Shown: positions 9,733 to 18,244, numbered from the stretch's first letter. The stretch is DNA of 64,000 nucleotides from Labedella populi (GCF_004078655.1 NZ_RZNC01000007.1:1-64000), one strand, 5' to 3'. Notes: a model not told the origin generated them from the letters alone. Translations and numbers: made by a program.

Positions 9733-10818
9733 ATGCCCGATTCCGCCCGGTTCGCCCGCCAGATCGTGCTTCCGGGATTCGGCGAGGCCGCGCAAGACCG
9801 CCTGGGCGCGAGTCGAGTCCTCGTCGTCGGGGCCGGCGGACTCGGCAGCACCGTCATTCCGACCCTCGCGGGCGCTGGAGTGGGGACGATCGGGATCGTC
9901 GACGACGACGTCGTCGAGACGAGCAATCTCCACCGCCAGCTCGTGCACGGCGTGGCCGACGTCGGCCGGCGGAAGGTCGACTCGGCGGCGGATCGCGTCC
10001 ACGCACTCGCGCCCGACGCGACGGTCGTCCGACAGAGCGAGCGCCTCACGGCGGCGAACGCGCTATCCGTCCTCGCCGATTACGACCTCGTGGTCGACGG
10101 CAGCGACAACTTCCCCACCCGCTACCTCGTCAACGACGCGGCGACGATCCTCAACCTCCCGCTCGTGTGGGGAGCCGTCTCCCAGTACGGGGGCCAGGTC
10201 GGCGTGAGCTGGGCGTCTCGCGGGCCGCAGTACCGGGACCTGTTCCCGACGCCGCCCCCTCCGGGCTCGGTGCTCTCGTGCGCGGTCGGCGGCGTGCTTC
10301 CGACGACGGTCGGCGTCGTCGGCTCCCTCATGGCGACCGAGGTGATCAAGATCATCACGGGCGTCGGCACGCCGCTCATCGGACGGGTGACGGTCTTCGA
10401 CGGCCTGAGCGGCGGGTTCCGTGAGCTCTCCTACGCGGCCGACCCGGACGCCGCGCCGATCACGGGCCTGGTCGACTACGACGCCTTCTGCGGCCTCGCC
10501 CCGGTCGACGCCGCGACGAGCGTTTCGGCGGAGGACCTCGCGACGCGCCTCGACGCCGTGACGCTCGTCGATGTGCGCGAGCCGTGGGAGGCCAGCATCG
10601 CGCGGCTCCCGGGCGCCGTCCTGCTCCCACTCGGAGAGCTGCAGGGGCGTCTCGGTGAGATCGACACGTCGCGCCCCGTCGTCGTCTATTGCCACAAGGG
10701 AATCCGATCGGCGGCGGCGCGCGAACAGTTGGAGGGGAACGGGATCTCCGCGGTGCACCTCGACGGCGGAATCGACGCCTGGTCCCGGCTCGTCGACCCG
10801 TCGATCGTGAGGTACTGA
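9733..10818 (+). CDS. moeB: MoeB/ThiF-type adenylyltransferase with C-terminal rhodanese domain
   Basis: Activates the C-terminal glycine of MoaD by adenylation so that it can receive sulfur for molybdopterin synthesis; the fused rhodanese can supply the persulfide. Residues 1-240 form the E1-like domain with GAGGLGS (33-39), the Asp57-Asp59 run and Arg68-Gln69. Residues ~260-361 are a rhodanese with active-site Cys320 in YCHKGIRS. Odd point: the two CxxC pairs that bind structural zinc in E. coli MoeB are absent (the first reads YRDLF where family members have CxxCLF). First gene of the moeB-moeA-moaCB-moaE run; the stop is 6 bases before moeA. A role in thiamine or cysteine sulfur transfer is possible, but the context favours molybdopterin. 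Confidence 0.88.
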   Translation: MPDSARFARQIVLPGFGEAAQDRLGASRVLVVGAGGLGSTVIPTLAGAGVGTIGIVDDDVVETSNLHRQLVHGVADVGRRKVDSAADRVHALAPDATVVRQSERLTAANALSVLADYDLVVDGSDNFPTRYLVNDAATILNLPLVWGAVSQYGGQVGVSWASRGPQYRDLFPTPPPPGSVLSCAVGGVLPTTVGVVGSLMATEVIKIITGVGTPLIGRVTVFDGLSGGFRELSYAADPDAAPITGLVDYDAFCGLAPVDAATSVSAEDLATRLDAVTLVDVREPWEASIARLPGAVLLPLGELQGRLGEIDTSRPVVVYCHKGIRSAAAREQLEGNGISAVHLDGGIDAWSRLVDPSIVRY

Positions 10819-10824
10819 ACCGCC

Positions 10825-12021
10825 ATGGCGTCCTTCCACCGCCGCTCCGTCGAGGAGCACGTCGCCCGCATCGCGGAGCTGCTCGCCCCCGCACTCGAGC
10901 CCCGCGAGGAGCTCGTGAAGCTCGACGACGCCCTCGGTCGCGTCACGGCGAGTAGCGTCGCGTCCCCCGTGGACCTGCCGCTCTTCCGCAACTCCCAGAT
11001 GGACGGGTTCGCCGTCGTCGCGGCCGACGTAGCCGACGTCCCCGTGACACTGCCCGTCGTCGGCGAGGTCTCGGCCCGGGCCGCCGAGCCGGACGCGCTG
11101 CATCCCGGGACGGTCGTGCGGATCATGACGGGCGCCGTCGTGCCCGACGGTGCCGACGCCGTCGTGCCCGTCGAGGACGCCCGGGTCGTCGGCACCGACT
11201 CCATCTCGATCGACCGTGCCCGGGCCCGCGGGGACTACGTGCGTGAGCGCGGCAGCGACGTCCGTGTCGGCGATGAACTGCTGCCGGAGGGCGTCAGCCT
11301 GGCGTCCCGCCACCTCGCGGTCCTCGCCGCGGCCGGTATCGAGACGGTCTCCGTGCGCGCCGGCACCCGCGTCGCCGTCATCACGACGGGGGCGGAACTC
11401 GTCGCCCCCGGTGCCGACCCTCGCCCCGGGCAGGTGTTCGACTCCAACGGGACGGCGCTCGTGGCCGCGGTGCGCGCCGCGGGAGCCGAGGTCGTCGCGC
11501 GGCACCGTGTCGCCGACGATCACGACGAATTCCGCCGAGCCCTCGACGCCGCGACGGTCGCCGCCGATCTCGTCGTGACGTCCGGTGGCATCTCGATGGG
11601 CGATTACGAGGTCGTCCGCGAGACGCTCGAGCCCCTCGGCGCCGACGTCGGTTCCGTCGCGATGCAGCCCGGCGGTCCACAGGCTGTCGCGACGGTCGAC
11701 GGCACCCCGGTCGTCTGCTTCCCCGGGAACCCCGTGAGCACGCAAGTGTCGTTCGAGGTGTTCGTCGCCCCGCTGCTCCGTCGGGCGGCGGGACGACCGG
11801 AGCGGGTGGTCGCCCGGCGGCCGCTCGCGGCGGATCTGACCTCGGTCCCGGGCAAGCGGCAGTTCCTCAGGGGACGGATCGACGGCGACCACGTGTCGCT
11901 CGTCTCCGGCCCCGGCTCCCACCTCGTGGCGGCTCTCGCGGCCGCGGACGTCCTCGTCATCGTTCCGGAGGACGTCACGGCGCTCCGCGCGGGCGACCTC
12001 GTCGCGACCTGGGCGCTGTGA
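10825..12021 (+). CDS. moeA: Molybdopterin molybdenumtransferase
   Basis: Inserts molybdenum from molybdate into adenylyl-molybdopterin to give Mo-molybdopterin. The 398 residues cover the family in order: an N-terminal domain with the SQMDGFAV segment (~57-64), the IMTGAVVPDGADAVV region (~99-113), the MogA-like domain with TTGAEL and the SGGISMGDYE loop (~253-262), then FPGNPVS (~294-300), and a C-terminal beta domain. It follows moeB by 6 bases and precedes the moaCB fusion by 39 bases, within the plus-strand operon. Confidence 0.95.
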   Translation: MASFHRRSVEEHVARIAELLAPALEPREELVKLDDALGRVTASSVASPVDLPLFRNSQMDGFAVVAADVADVPVTLPVVGEVSARAAEPDALHPGTVVRIMTGAVVPDGADAVVPVEDARVVGTDSISIDRARARGDYVRERGSDVRVGDELLPEGVSLASRHLAVLAAAGIETVSVRAGTRVAVITTGAELVAPGADPRPGQVFDSNGTALVAAVRAAGAEVVARHRVADDHDEFRRALDAATVAADLVVTSGGISMGDYEVVRETLEPLGADVGSVAMQPGGPQAVATVDGTPVVCFPGNPVSTQVSFEVFVAPLLRRAAGRPERVVARRPLAADLTSVPGKRQFLRGRIDGDHVSLVSGPGSHLVAALAAADVLVIVPEDVTALRAGDLVATWAL

Positions 12022-12060
12022 GGCGGGCTGACGCACAATGACGATAAACGACGTGACAGC

Positions 12061-13035
12061 ATGAACGACATGACCGACGCCCCTCCCTCCGCGCTCACCC
12101 ACCTCGACTCCGACGGACGCGCCCGCATGGTCGACGTCGGCGGCAAGGACGTCACCGACCGGACGGCGACCGCCTCTGCGCGCTTCCTCACGCGCCCCGA
12201 CGTCGTCGCGCTCGTGCGGGCCGACGACCTGCCGAAGGCCGACGTGCTCGCGACGGCCCGCATCGCCGGCATCCAGGGCGCCAAACGGACGAGCGATCTC
12301 ATCCCCCTGTGCCACCCCCTCGATCTCTCCTCGGTGTCCGTGGACTTCGATTTCGACGAGTCGTCGATCGTCGTCTCGGCCACCGCGAAGACCCGGGGGC
12401 GGACGGGCGTCGAGATGGAGGCGCTCACGGCCGTCGCGATCGCGGGGCTCACGCTCCACGACATGGTCAAGGCCGTCGACCCCGAGGCGATCCTCGACGA
12501 CCTCAAGCTCGTCGAGAAGACCGGCGGCAAGCGCGGTCACTGGACACGGAACGCCGTCCGCGCCGGGACCGCTGCCGTCCTCGTCGCGTCGACCGCGGGA
12601 GCGGCGGGCGAGCGCGAGGACACGACGGGGCCCCTGATCGCGGCGTGGCTCTCCGACCAGGGCTACGCGGTGGACAGCGTCCGGATCGTTGCGGACGCCG
12701 ACGTCGCTTCGGCGCTGGACGACCTCGTGGCGAGCGCCCCCGCCGTGATCGTCACGACGGGGGGCACGGGCATGTCGCCCACCGACCGCACGCCCGAGGC
12801 GACCCGTCGACTCCTCGACCGTGAACTCCCGGGCGTCGCGGAGGCGATCCGCGCCGCGGGTGCGGCGAAGACCCCGACGGCCGCGCTCAGTCGCGGCCTC
12901 GCGGGGACGTCGGGCGGGACGGTCATCGTGAACCTGCCCGGTTCCCGCGGCGGCGTGGCCGACGGACTCGGCGTCCTCGACGGGCTGCTCGACCACCTCG
13001 TCGCCCAGATCGCCGGAGGGGGCGCGCATGAGTGA
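12061..13035 (+). CDS. moaCB: Bifunctional MoaC/MoaB-MogA molybdenum cofactor protein
   Basis: Fusion of two cofactor enzymes in 324 residues. Residues 1-~160 are MoaC, cyclic pyranopterin monophosphate synthase, with MVDVGGKDVT (~22-31), the LCHPL active-site segment (~81-85) and VEMEALTAVA. Residues ~175-324 are a MoaB/MogA-type domain that binds and adenylates molybdopterin, with TTGGTGMSPTDRTPEA (~238-253) and a Ser-Gly-Gly loop followed by NLPGSRGG. The fusion is known in actinobacteria and places MogA function in this cluster although no separate mogA exists. It overlaps moaE by 8 bases. An in-frame ATG 9 bases downstream (12070) is an alternative start. Confidence 0.95.
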   Translation: MNDMTDAPPSALTHLDSDGRARMVDVGGKDVTDRTATASARFLTRPDVVALVRADDLPKADVLATARIAGIQGAKRTSDLIPLCHPLDLSSVSVDFDFDESSIVVSATAKTRGRTGVEMEALTAVAIAGLTLHDMVKAVDPEAILDDLKLVEKTGGKRGHWTRNAVRAGTAAVLVASTAGAAGEREDTTGPLIAAWLSDQGYAVDSVRIVADADVASALDDLVASAPAVIVTTGGTGMSPTDRTPEATRRLLDRELPGVAEAIRAAGAAKTPTAALSRGLAGTSGGTVIVNLPGSRGGVADGLGVLDGLLDHLVAQIAGGGAHE

Positions 13036-13459
13036 CGCGCTTCAACTCATCCGCTCGCTCGACCTCATCAGCGACGTCGACATCGATGTCGCCGCCGTCG
13101 AGAACGCCGTGCTGACCGACCACGACGGCGCCCTCGTGACGTTCCGCGGCATCGTCCGGAATCACGACCACGGCGAGTCGGTGTCCGCGCTCGATTACCA
13201 GGCTCATCCTGAGGCCGCCCGCTTCCTCGCCGAGTGCTGCGAGACGATCACGCGCGAGACCGGCGTGCGCGTCGTCGCGGTGCACCGGGTCGGTTCCCTC
13301 GTCGTCGGCGATACGGCCCTCGTCGCGGCCGCCGCCGCCGCCCACCGCCACGAGGCGTTCGACGCGTGCGAGCGGCTCGTCGATCTCATCAAGAAGACCG
13401 TCCCGATCTGGAAGCGACAGCACCTCGCCGACGGCGCGACGGAGTGGGTCGGGCTCTAG
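13028..13459 (+). CDS. moaE: Molybdopterin synthase catalytic subunit
   Basis: Large subunit of molybdopterin synthase; with thiocarboxylated MoaD it converts cyclic pyranopterin monophosphate to molybdopterin. 143 residues, normal for the family. Visible signatures are GALVTFRGIVRNHD (~36-49), the central VVAVHRVGSLVVGD (~80-93), AAAHRHEAFDAC (~100-111) and the catalytic Lys region LIKKTVPIWKRQ (~119-130). Last gene of the plus-strand run and convergent with moaD, separated by 19 bases in which no terminator is evident. Confidence 0.95.
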   Translation: MSDALQLIRSLDLISDVDIDVAAVENAVLTDHDGALVTFRGIVRNHDHGESVSALDYQAHPEAARFLAECCETITRETGVRVVAVHRVGSLVVGDTALVAAAAAAHRHEAFDACERLVDLIKKTVPIWKRQHLADGATEWVGL

Positions 13460-13478
13460 CCTCGCCCGGTCGGAGTTC

Positions 13479-13727
13479 TCAGCCGCCGGCGAAGGGCGGA
13501 AGGACGTCGACGCGTGCGCCGAGTGAGCGGGCGTCATCGCGGCTCACGACTCCGTCGACGAGGAACGAGCCGGACGCGAGCACGCGGGCCATCGCATCGC
13601 CGTAGCGGTCGACGAGGAGCCTCCGGAGCTCGCCGACGGTCCCGGCCGCGACGATGCTCTCCTCCTCGCGCCCCGCGGCTTCGGCCGCCGCCGCGAAGTA
13701 ACGTACGAGCACCGCACCCTCAGCCAC
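13479..13727 (-). CDS. moaD: Molybdopterin synthase sulfur-carrier subunit
   Basis: Small ubiquitin-like protein of 82 residues ending in Gly81-Gly82, the C-terminus that is adenylated by MoeB and converted to a thiocarboxylate for molybdopterin synthesis. [10 protein letters not shown] and VLPPFAGG are typical. It overlaps the stop of moaA by 8 bases and is read from the same transcript, opposite in orientation to its partner moaE. Confidence 0.93.
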   Translation of the reverse strand: MAEGAVLVRYFAAAAEAAGREEESIVAAGTVGELRRLLVDRYGDAMARVLASGSFLVDGVVSRDDARSLGARVDVLPPFAGG

Positions 13728-14787
13728 CGATCGCCCCCATGCTCCGGACGGGCCGGACGAAGTCGGCCGACGCCATCCCGTGTCCCGCTTGCTTGCCCCA
13801 CATGGCGGCGCGCCAGCGGTCCGCGATCTCGGCGTCGTCCGCTCCTCCGCGCAGCAGCCCGCGGAGGTCGGTCTCGTCGTCGCCGAAGAGGCACGAGCGG
13901 ACGGTGCCCTCCGCCGTCAACCGCGTGCGGTCGCACGTCTCGCAGAACGCACGCGTCACCGAGGCGATGATGCCGACGGTCGCGGGGCCCCCGTCGACGA
14001 GCCACTCCTCGGCGGGCGCCGATGGGTCCTCGCGGTGCGGGTCGGTGAGGGTGAACCGCGAGCCGAGCACCGCGAGCAGCTCGGCGGCGTCGACCATGTT
14101 GTCGCGCGCCCACGCCTCGTCGGCGTCGAGCGGCATCTGCTCGATGAAGCGCAGCCTCACTCGGTTCTCGAGCGCCCACGCGAGCAGATCGGTCGCGCCG
14201 GCGAGCGTGTCGCGCATGAGGACCGCATTGATCTTGAGCGGCGTGAGTCCCGCGCGCTTGGCCGCCTCGATGCCCGCGAACACGGCCGGGAGCCGGTCCC
14301 GGCGCGTGAGCCGGGCGAAGTGGTCGCGGTCGACGGTGTCGAGGGAGATGTTGACCCGCGTGAGACCCGCTGCCATCAACTCGCCGATGCGCTTGTCGAG
14401 ACCGATCCCGTTCGTCGTGAGGGAGATCGAGGCGCCGAGCGCGACGGCCGAACTCTTGGCGAGGATCTCGGCGAGGTCGGCGCGCATGAGCGGCTCACCC
14501 CCCGTGAACCTCACATCGTGTACGCCGAGGTCGCGCGCGGCGATCCCGACGAGGCGCGCGATCTCGTCGGGCGTGAGGAGGTCGTTCCGGGCGATCGGCG
14601 GAAGGCCCTCCTCGGGCATGCAATAGGTGCAGCGGAGCGAGCACTTCTCGGTGATCGAGACCCGGAGGTCGCGCGCGACACGACCGAAGCGGTCGACGAG
14701 ACCGTCGGTCTCGGGGCGTCCGGTGGTGTCGGGACGCACGTCGGGTGCACGCCGGATGCCGGGGAGTCCGAGCGCGATACTCGTCAT
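13720..14787 (-). CDS. moaA: GTP 3',8-cyclase (radical SAM)
   Basis: First step of molybdopterin synthesis, radical-SAM cyclisation of GTP. 355 residues. The N-terminal radical-SAM cluster ligands are Cys49, Cys53 and Cys56 (CSLRCTYC), the GGEP motif follows near 96, and the C-terminal second cluster CETC plus a third Cys sits at about 280-297. The protein ends with the conserved Gly-Gly. The ATG has no Shine-Dalgarno; TAGGGT lies 6 bases upstream, so the moaA-moaD mRNA is probably leaderless. It is divergent from the membrane-anchored molybdoenzyme gene across 60 bases. Confidence 0.96.
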   Translation of the reverse strand: MTSIALGLPGIRRAPDVRPDTTGRPETDGLVDRFGRVARDLRVSITEKCSLRCTYCMPEEGLPPIARNDLLTPDEIARLVGIAARDLGVHDVRFTGGEPLMRADLAEILAKSSAVALGASISLTTNGIGLDKRIGELMAAGLTRVNISLDTVDRDHFARLTRRDRLPAVFAGIEAAKRAGLTPLKINAVLMRDTLAGATDLLAWALENRVRLRFIEQMPLDADEAWARDNMVDAAELLAVLGSRFTLTDPHREDPSAPAEEWLVDGGPATVGIIASVTRAFCETCDRTRLTAEGTVRSCLFGDDETDLRGLLRGGADDAEIADRWRAAMWGKQAGHGMASADFVRPVRSMGAIGG

Positions 14788-14793
14788 GACTTC

Positions 14794-14799
14794 ACCCTA
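14794..14799 (-). promoter_or_regulatory. -10 hexamer TAGGGT of moaA-moaD, leaderless
   Basis: TAGGGT read on the minus strand is followed by 6 bases and then the moaA ATG. No ribosome binding site is present. A -35 match is not apparent. Confidence 0.55.
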
Positions 14800-14847
14800 G
14801 TTCCGATGCGGTCGGCCCGGGGCAGCGACCCAGCCTCGAGGACTACC

Positions 14848-16488
14848 ATGACCGCCATGTCGACTCGCAGTCCGGAGCGCCCCAGCCCACCCGCGGCGAC
14901 GCGCGCCTCGTCGAGGAACCCGACCCCCCGCCCGGTTGTCCTCGCCGGCGCCGTCGGGCTGCTGTCAGCCCTCGTGACCCTCGCAATCGCGGAGCTCGTC
15001 GCCCTCATGGTGGATCCGGCCTCGAGCCCCCTGCTCGTGGTGGGCTCGCTCGTGATCGATCTCGTGCCCTCATGGGTCAAAGACCTCGTGATCGCGCTCT
15101 TCGGAACCAATGACAAGATCGTCCTCCTCCTCGTTCTCGCCGTCCTCGTTGCGGCTCTCGCCGTCGTGGCCGGCCTCCTCGAGTGGCGCCGGTCCCCTTG
15201 GGGTACCGTCCTGCTCGCGGTCGTCGGGGCCGTGGCCGTCGTGGCCGCGACGACCCGGTCGGGGGCGACCGGGATGTGGGCGAGCCCGACGATCGTCGGC
15301 GTCGGCGCCGGCGTCCTCGTCCTCCGCGTCGGTTCGGAGCGACTGCGCGCGTGGATCGGCGACGGGGACGCCGATGTGCTCGGGGCGCACCCGGACCCGT
15401 CCCTCGCCGACACAGCGGTGAGCCGCCGCCGATTCCTCGTCTTCACCGGCGCGACCGCCGTGGGCGCGGTGCTCGTCGGCGTCGGGGCACGCGTCGCGAA
15501 CGCCGCCTCGGCGGCCGCCGGCGCCGCCCGCCGCACTTTGCGCCTCCCGTCGGCGGTCTCGCCTGCCGCGCCGATCCCCGCGGCAGCGGATCTCGGGATC
15601 CCCGGGCTCTCCCCTGTGGTGACTCCGAACACCGACTTCTACCGCATCGACACCGCGCTGCAGGTCCCGAGCATCGACCCGTCCGAATGGAGCCTCCGCG
15701 TCTTCGGCGAGGTCGAGGAGGAGTTCGAGCTCACCTTCGACGAACTCCTCGAACTGCCCATGCAGGAGAGCGTCGTCACGCTCGCGTGCGTCTCGAACGA
15801 GGTGGGCGGCGATCTGATCGGCAACGCCGTCTGGCTCGGCTACCCGCTCCGCGAGTTGCTCGCCCGTGCCCGCCCGCGGGAAGGCGCCGACATGGTGCTC
15901 TCCCGCAGCATCGACGGCTTCACGGCGGGCACTCCCCTCTCGGTGTTGCAGGAGGAGGACCGCGACAGCCTCATCGCCGTGGGGATGAACGGCGAGCCGC
16001 TGCCCCTCGAGCACGGCTTCCCCGCTCGGCTCGTCGTCCCCGGGCTCTACGGCTACGTGTCGGCGACGAAGTGGGTCACATCGCTCGAGATCACTCGCTT
16101 CTCCGACGCCAGCGCCTACTGGACCGACCGCGGCTGGTCGGCCCAGGGACCCGTGAAGACGCAGTCGCGCATCGATGTGCCGACGAACCGCGCCCGCGTC
16201 CCCGCCGGCCGGGTCGCCGTCGCCGGGGTCGCCTGGGCGCAGCACACGGGTATCGACCGCGTGGAGGTCCGCATCGACGACCAGGCGTGGGCTCCCGCTC
16301 GACTCGCGACGCCGATCTCCGCGGACACCTGGGTCCAGTGGGTCTTCGAGTGGGACGCGCCCGCCGGCGACCACCGCCTCCAGGTGCGGGCGACGGACTC
16401 GGACAGCACGACGCAAGGTGAGCGGTCCGTCCCGGTCGTCCCCGATGGCGCGGAGGGCTGGCACACGATCGAGGTCACGGTCGCCTGA
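14848..16488 (+). CDS. Membrane-anchored sulfite-oxidase-family molybdopterin oxidoreductase
   Basis: A 546-residue enzyme with an N-terminal membrane domain (hydrophobic segments near 29-52, 60-80, 88-112, 117-135 and 146-160), an internal twin-arginine-like stretch SRRRFLVF (~192-199) followed by another helix, and then the catalytic part. Residues ~245-420 are the oxidoreductase molybdopterin-binding domain with the molybdenum-ligand Cys314 in LACVSNEVGG; ~430-546 is an Ig-like Mo-co dimerisation domain. The catalytic part is predicted outside the membrane. Substrate cannot be read from sequence: sulfite, or a sulfoxide as in MsrP/YedY, are candidates. The start has GAGGA 7 bases upstream; a second ATG lies 9 bases downstream. 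It sits directly beside the cofactor genes that serve it. Confidence 0.88.
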   Translation: MTAMSTRSPERPSPPAATRASSRNPTPRPVVLAGAVGLLSALVTLAIAELVALMVDPASSPLLVVGSLVIDLVPSWVKDLVIALFGTNDKIVLLLVLAVLVAALAVVAGLLEWRRSPWGTVLLAVVGAVAVVAATTRSGATGMWASPTIVGVGAGVLVLRVGSERLRAWIGDGDADVLGAHPDPSLADTAVSRRRFLVFTGATAVGAVLVGVGARVANAASAAAGAARRTLRLPSAVSPAAPIPAAADLGIPGLSPVVTPNTDFYRIDTALQVPSIDPSEWSLRVFGEVEEEFELTFDELLELPMQESVVTLACVSNEVGGDLIGNAVWLGYPLRELLARARPREGADMVLSRSIDGFTAGTPLSVLQEEDRDSLIAVGMNGEPLPLEHGFPARLVVPGLYGYVSATKWVTSLEITRFSDASAYWTDRGWSAQGPVKTQSRIDVPTNRARVPAGRVAVAGVAWAQHTGIDRVEVRIDDQAWAPARLATPISADTWVQWVFEWDAPAGDHRLQVRATDSDSTTQGERSVPVVPDGAEGWHTIEVTVA

Positions 16489-16579
16489 CCCCCGAAGCCG
16501 CTCGCCCCGATGCTGGTCGCGGACGCCTCCCGCTCAGTACGATGAGCGCACGAGCGTCGCCGACGAGTGGAGGATCGAC

Positions 16580-17173
16580 ATGGCCGTGTTCAGTCGTGGA
16601 TTCGGAGGGCGGGCTCGCGAGAGCGCACCCGACCTGCCGCCCGGTCAGTTCCTGACCGAGGACTTCCCCGTCCTCTCGGCCGGTCCGACGCCGGAGATAT
16701 ACACCGCCGAGTGGTCGTTCTCGATCCGCACTGAGACGGGCGCGCAGCACACGTGGGACTGGGAGCAGTTCCGAGCGCTGCCGTCCGAGCTCGTCTCGAC
16801 CGACATCCACTGCGTGACGCGCTGGTCGAAGCTCGGCACGTCGTGGCGCGGCGTCTCCCTCGACACCCTCTTCGAGGAGGTCGAGTCGAGCTACGACTAC
16901 GTCATGGCCCACTCCTACGGCGGCTACACGACGAACCTCCCCCTCGAGGACCTGCTCGACGGGAAGGCGTGGATCGCGTACGAGTTCGACGGCGAAGACC
17001 TCGACCCGGAGCACGGCGGGCCCGCCCGTCTCCTCGTCCCGCACCTGTACTTCTGGAAGAGCGCGAAGTGGGTGCGCGGTCTCGTCATGATGAAGGACGA
17101 CGAACCGGGATTCTGGGAGCAGAACGGCTACCACACGTACGGCGACCCCTGGCAGGAGCAGCGGTACTGGTGA
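16580..17173 (+). CDS. Small sulfite-oxidase-like molybdopterin oxidoreductase
   Basis: 197 residues forming a single oxidoreductase molybdopterin-binding domain, with the molybdenum-ligand Cys78 in DIHCVTRWSKLG and the typical C-terminal LYFWKSAKWVRG (~164-175). There is no signal peptide, membrane segment or dimerisation domain, so it is predicted cytoplasmic. GGAGG lies 8 bases before the ATG. The stop overlaps a 26-codon mini-ORF, which itself overlaps the flavin reductase gene, suggesting that this enzyme, the reductase and the DUF6510 protein are made together. The reductase is the natural electron partner. Substrate unknown. Confidence 0.88.
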   Translation: MAVFSRGFGGRARESAPDLPPGQFLTEDFPVLSAGPTPEIYTAEWSFSIRTETGAQHTWDWEQFRALPSELVSTDIHCVTRWSKLGTSWRGVSLDTLFEEVESSYDYVMAHSYGGYTTNLPLEDLLDGKAWIAYEFDGEDLDPEHGGPARLLVPHLYFWKSAKWVRGLVMMKDDEPGFWEQNGYHTYGDPWQEQRYW

Positions 17174-17250
17174 GCACGCTTCACGACACCGAGCTCCGCG
17201 ACACCGGGCCCCACGACACCGCGCTTCACGACGCGGTGACCGAGCGGTGA
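17170..17250 (+). CDS. Possible 26-aa repeat peptide between two coupled genes
   Basis: A GTG-started frame of 26 codons that fits exactly between the small molybdoenzyme and the flavin reductase, with a four-base GTGA overlap at both ends. It encodes four tandem five-residue units (HDTEL, RDTGP, HDTAL, HDAVT), i.e. a 15-base repeat at 17182-17241. It has no similarity I recognise. It may be a genuine coupled peptide, or an expanded repeat that merely keeps ribosomes moving from one gene to the next. Confidence 0.3.
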   Translation: MSTLHDTELRDTGPHDTALHDAVTER

Positions 17251-17960
17251 CGGACTGGAAGGTCGGGACGGTCACGGACACGCGAACGGAGACTCCGACG
17301 GGACGCAGCATCACCATCTCCGTCGACGGCTGGCCCGGCAACCTCGCCGGCCAGCACCTCGACCTGCGCCTCACAGCCCCCGACGGCTACCAGGCGGTCC
17401 GCTCGTATTCCATCGCGAGTGTTGGAGACGGGAGCACCGTGGAGCTCGCCGTCGATCGGTTCCCCACGGGCGAGGTCTCTCCGTACCTCGTGGACGACGT
17501 GCTCCCCGGCGACCAGCTCGAGGTGAAGGGCCCGCTCGGCCGGTGGTTCGTGTGGACGCCGGAGGACACGCGGCCGATCCAGCTCGTGGCGGGCGGTTCG
17601 GGCATCGTCCCGCTCATCGCCATGGCCCGCGCCCACGCGATGTCCGGGAGCACCACGGCGTTCCGGCTGCTGTACTCGGTGCGCACGCCCGAGGATCGCT
17701 TCTTCGCCGACGAACTCGCGTCCCTCGAATCGGAGACCTTCCACGTCGATTACGTCTACACGCGATCGACCCCGGCCGACTGGCCGACTCCGCCCCGGCG
17801 CGTCACGCGCGACGTCATCGAGGCCCTGACGATCTCGGCCGCCGATGCACCCGGCGTGTTCGTGTGCGGCCCCACGGGGTTCGTCGAGGCCGTCGCCCGC
17901 GCCCTCGTCGAACTCGGCCACGATCCGCAGTCCGTCAAGACCGAACGGTTCGGAGGCTGA
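17247..17960 (+). CDS. FAD/NAD(P)-binding oxidoreductase, ferredoxin-reductase type
   Basis: 237-residue two-domain flavoprotein. The FAD-binding beta barrel carries RSYS (52-55) and the NAD(P) domain carries GGSG (116-119) and the C-terminal CGPTGFVE (~207-214). No iron-sulfur domain is attached, so it transfers electrons between NAD(P)H and a separate partner; the preceding molybdoenzyme is the obvious candidate. The start is GTG within a GTGA overlap; DUF6510 follows after 2 bases. The molybdoenzyme-reductase-DUF6510 order appears to be a recurrent actinobacterial arrangement. Confidence 0.88.
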   Translation: MTDWKVGTVTDTRTETPTGRSITISVDGWPGNLAGQHLDLRLTAPDGYQAVRSYSIASVGDGSTVELAVDRFPTGEVSPYLVDDVLPGDQLEVKGPLGRWFVWTPEDTRPIQLVAGGSGIVPLIAMARAHAMSGSTTAFRLLYSVRTPEDRFFADELASLESETFHVDYVYTRSTPADWPTPPRRVTRDVIEALTISAADAPGVFVCGPTGFVEAVARALVELGHDPQSVKTERFGG

Positions 17961-17962
17961 CC

Positions 17963-18244
17963 ATGACGAGTCACGTGGACGGCAACGCCCTCGCCGGATC
18001 GCTGTCGGAGATCTTCCGCACCGACATGACAACCGCCGTGTGCTGTTGCGGCGGCTGCGGCGACACGACGACCATCGCGACGGAGATGGTCTACGGGACG
18101 GACGCGCTCGCGCACGGCTCGATCGTGCGCTGCCGCTCGTGCGACGACGTCCTCATCACCCTCGTCGACACACCGGAACGCACGGTCGTGCGCTTCCCCG
18201 GCATCACGACACTCACCGTCGACCGCGAGACCCCGCCCGCCTGA
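17963..18244 (+). CDS. DUF6510 family zinc-ribbon protein
   Basis: 93 residues with two Cys pairs, Cys29/Cys32 and Cys57/Cys60, plus extra Cys27 and Cys28, which together look like a zinc ribbon or small metal site. The C-terminal half is beta-rich. No catalytic function is known. It follows the flavin reductase by 2 bases with GGAGG in front of the ATG, so it probably supports the molybdoenzyme/reductase pair, for example as a carrier or assembly factor; that is inference from position only. Confidence 0.8.
   Translation: MTSHVDGNALAGSLSEIFRTDMTTAVCCCGGCGDTTTIATEMVYGTDALAHGSIVRCRSCDDVLITLVDTPERTVVRFPGITTLTVDRETPPA

Noticed and set aside
2034-10818. Very long plus-strand open frames antisense to lpdA, the SNF2 gene and modABC (over 1300 and 1700 codons).
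   Set aside because: They are mirror images of real minus-strand genes in ~70% G+C DNA, with Arg/Pro/Ser-rich low-complexity translations and no domains. Only the last 361 codons of the second (moeB) are real.
10063-13029. 988-codon minus-strand frame opposite moeB, moeA and moaCB.
   Set aside because: Shadow frame: the plus strand encodes three well-conserved enzymes, and the antisense translation is Gly/Arg/Asp-rich without motifs.
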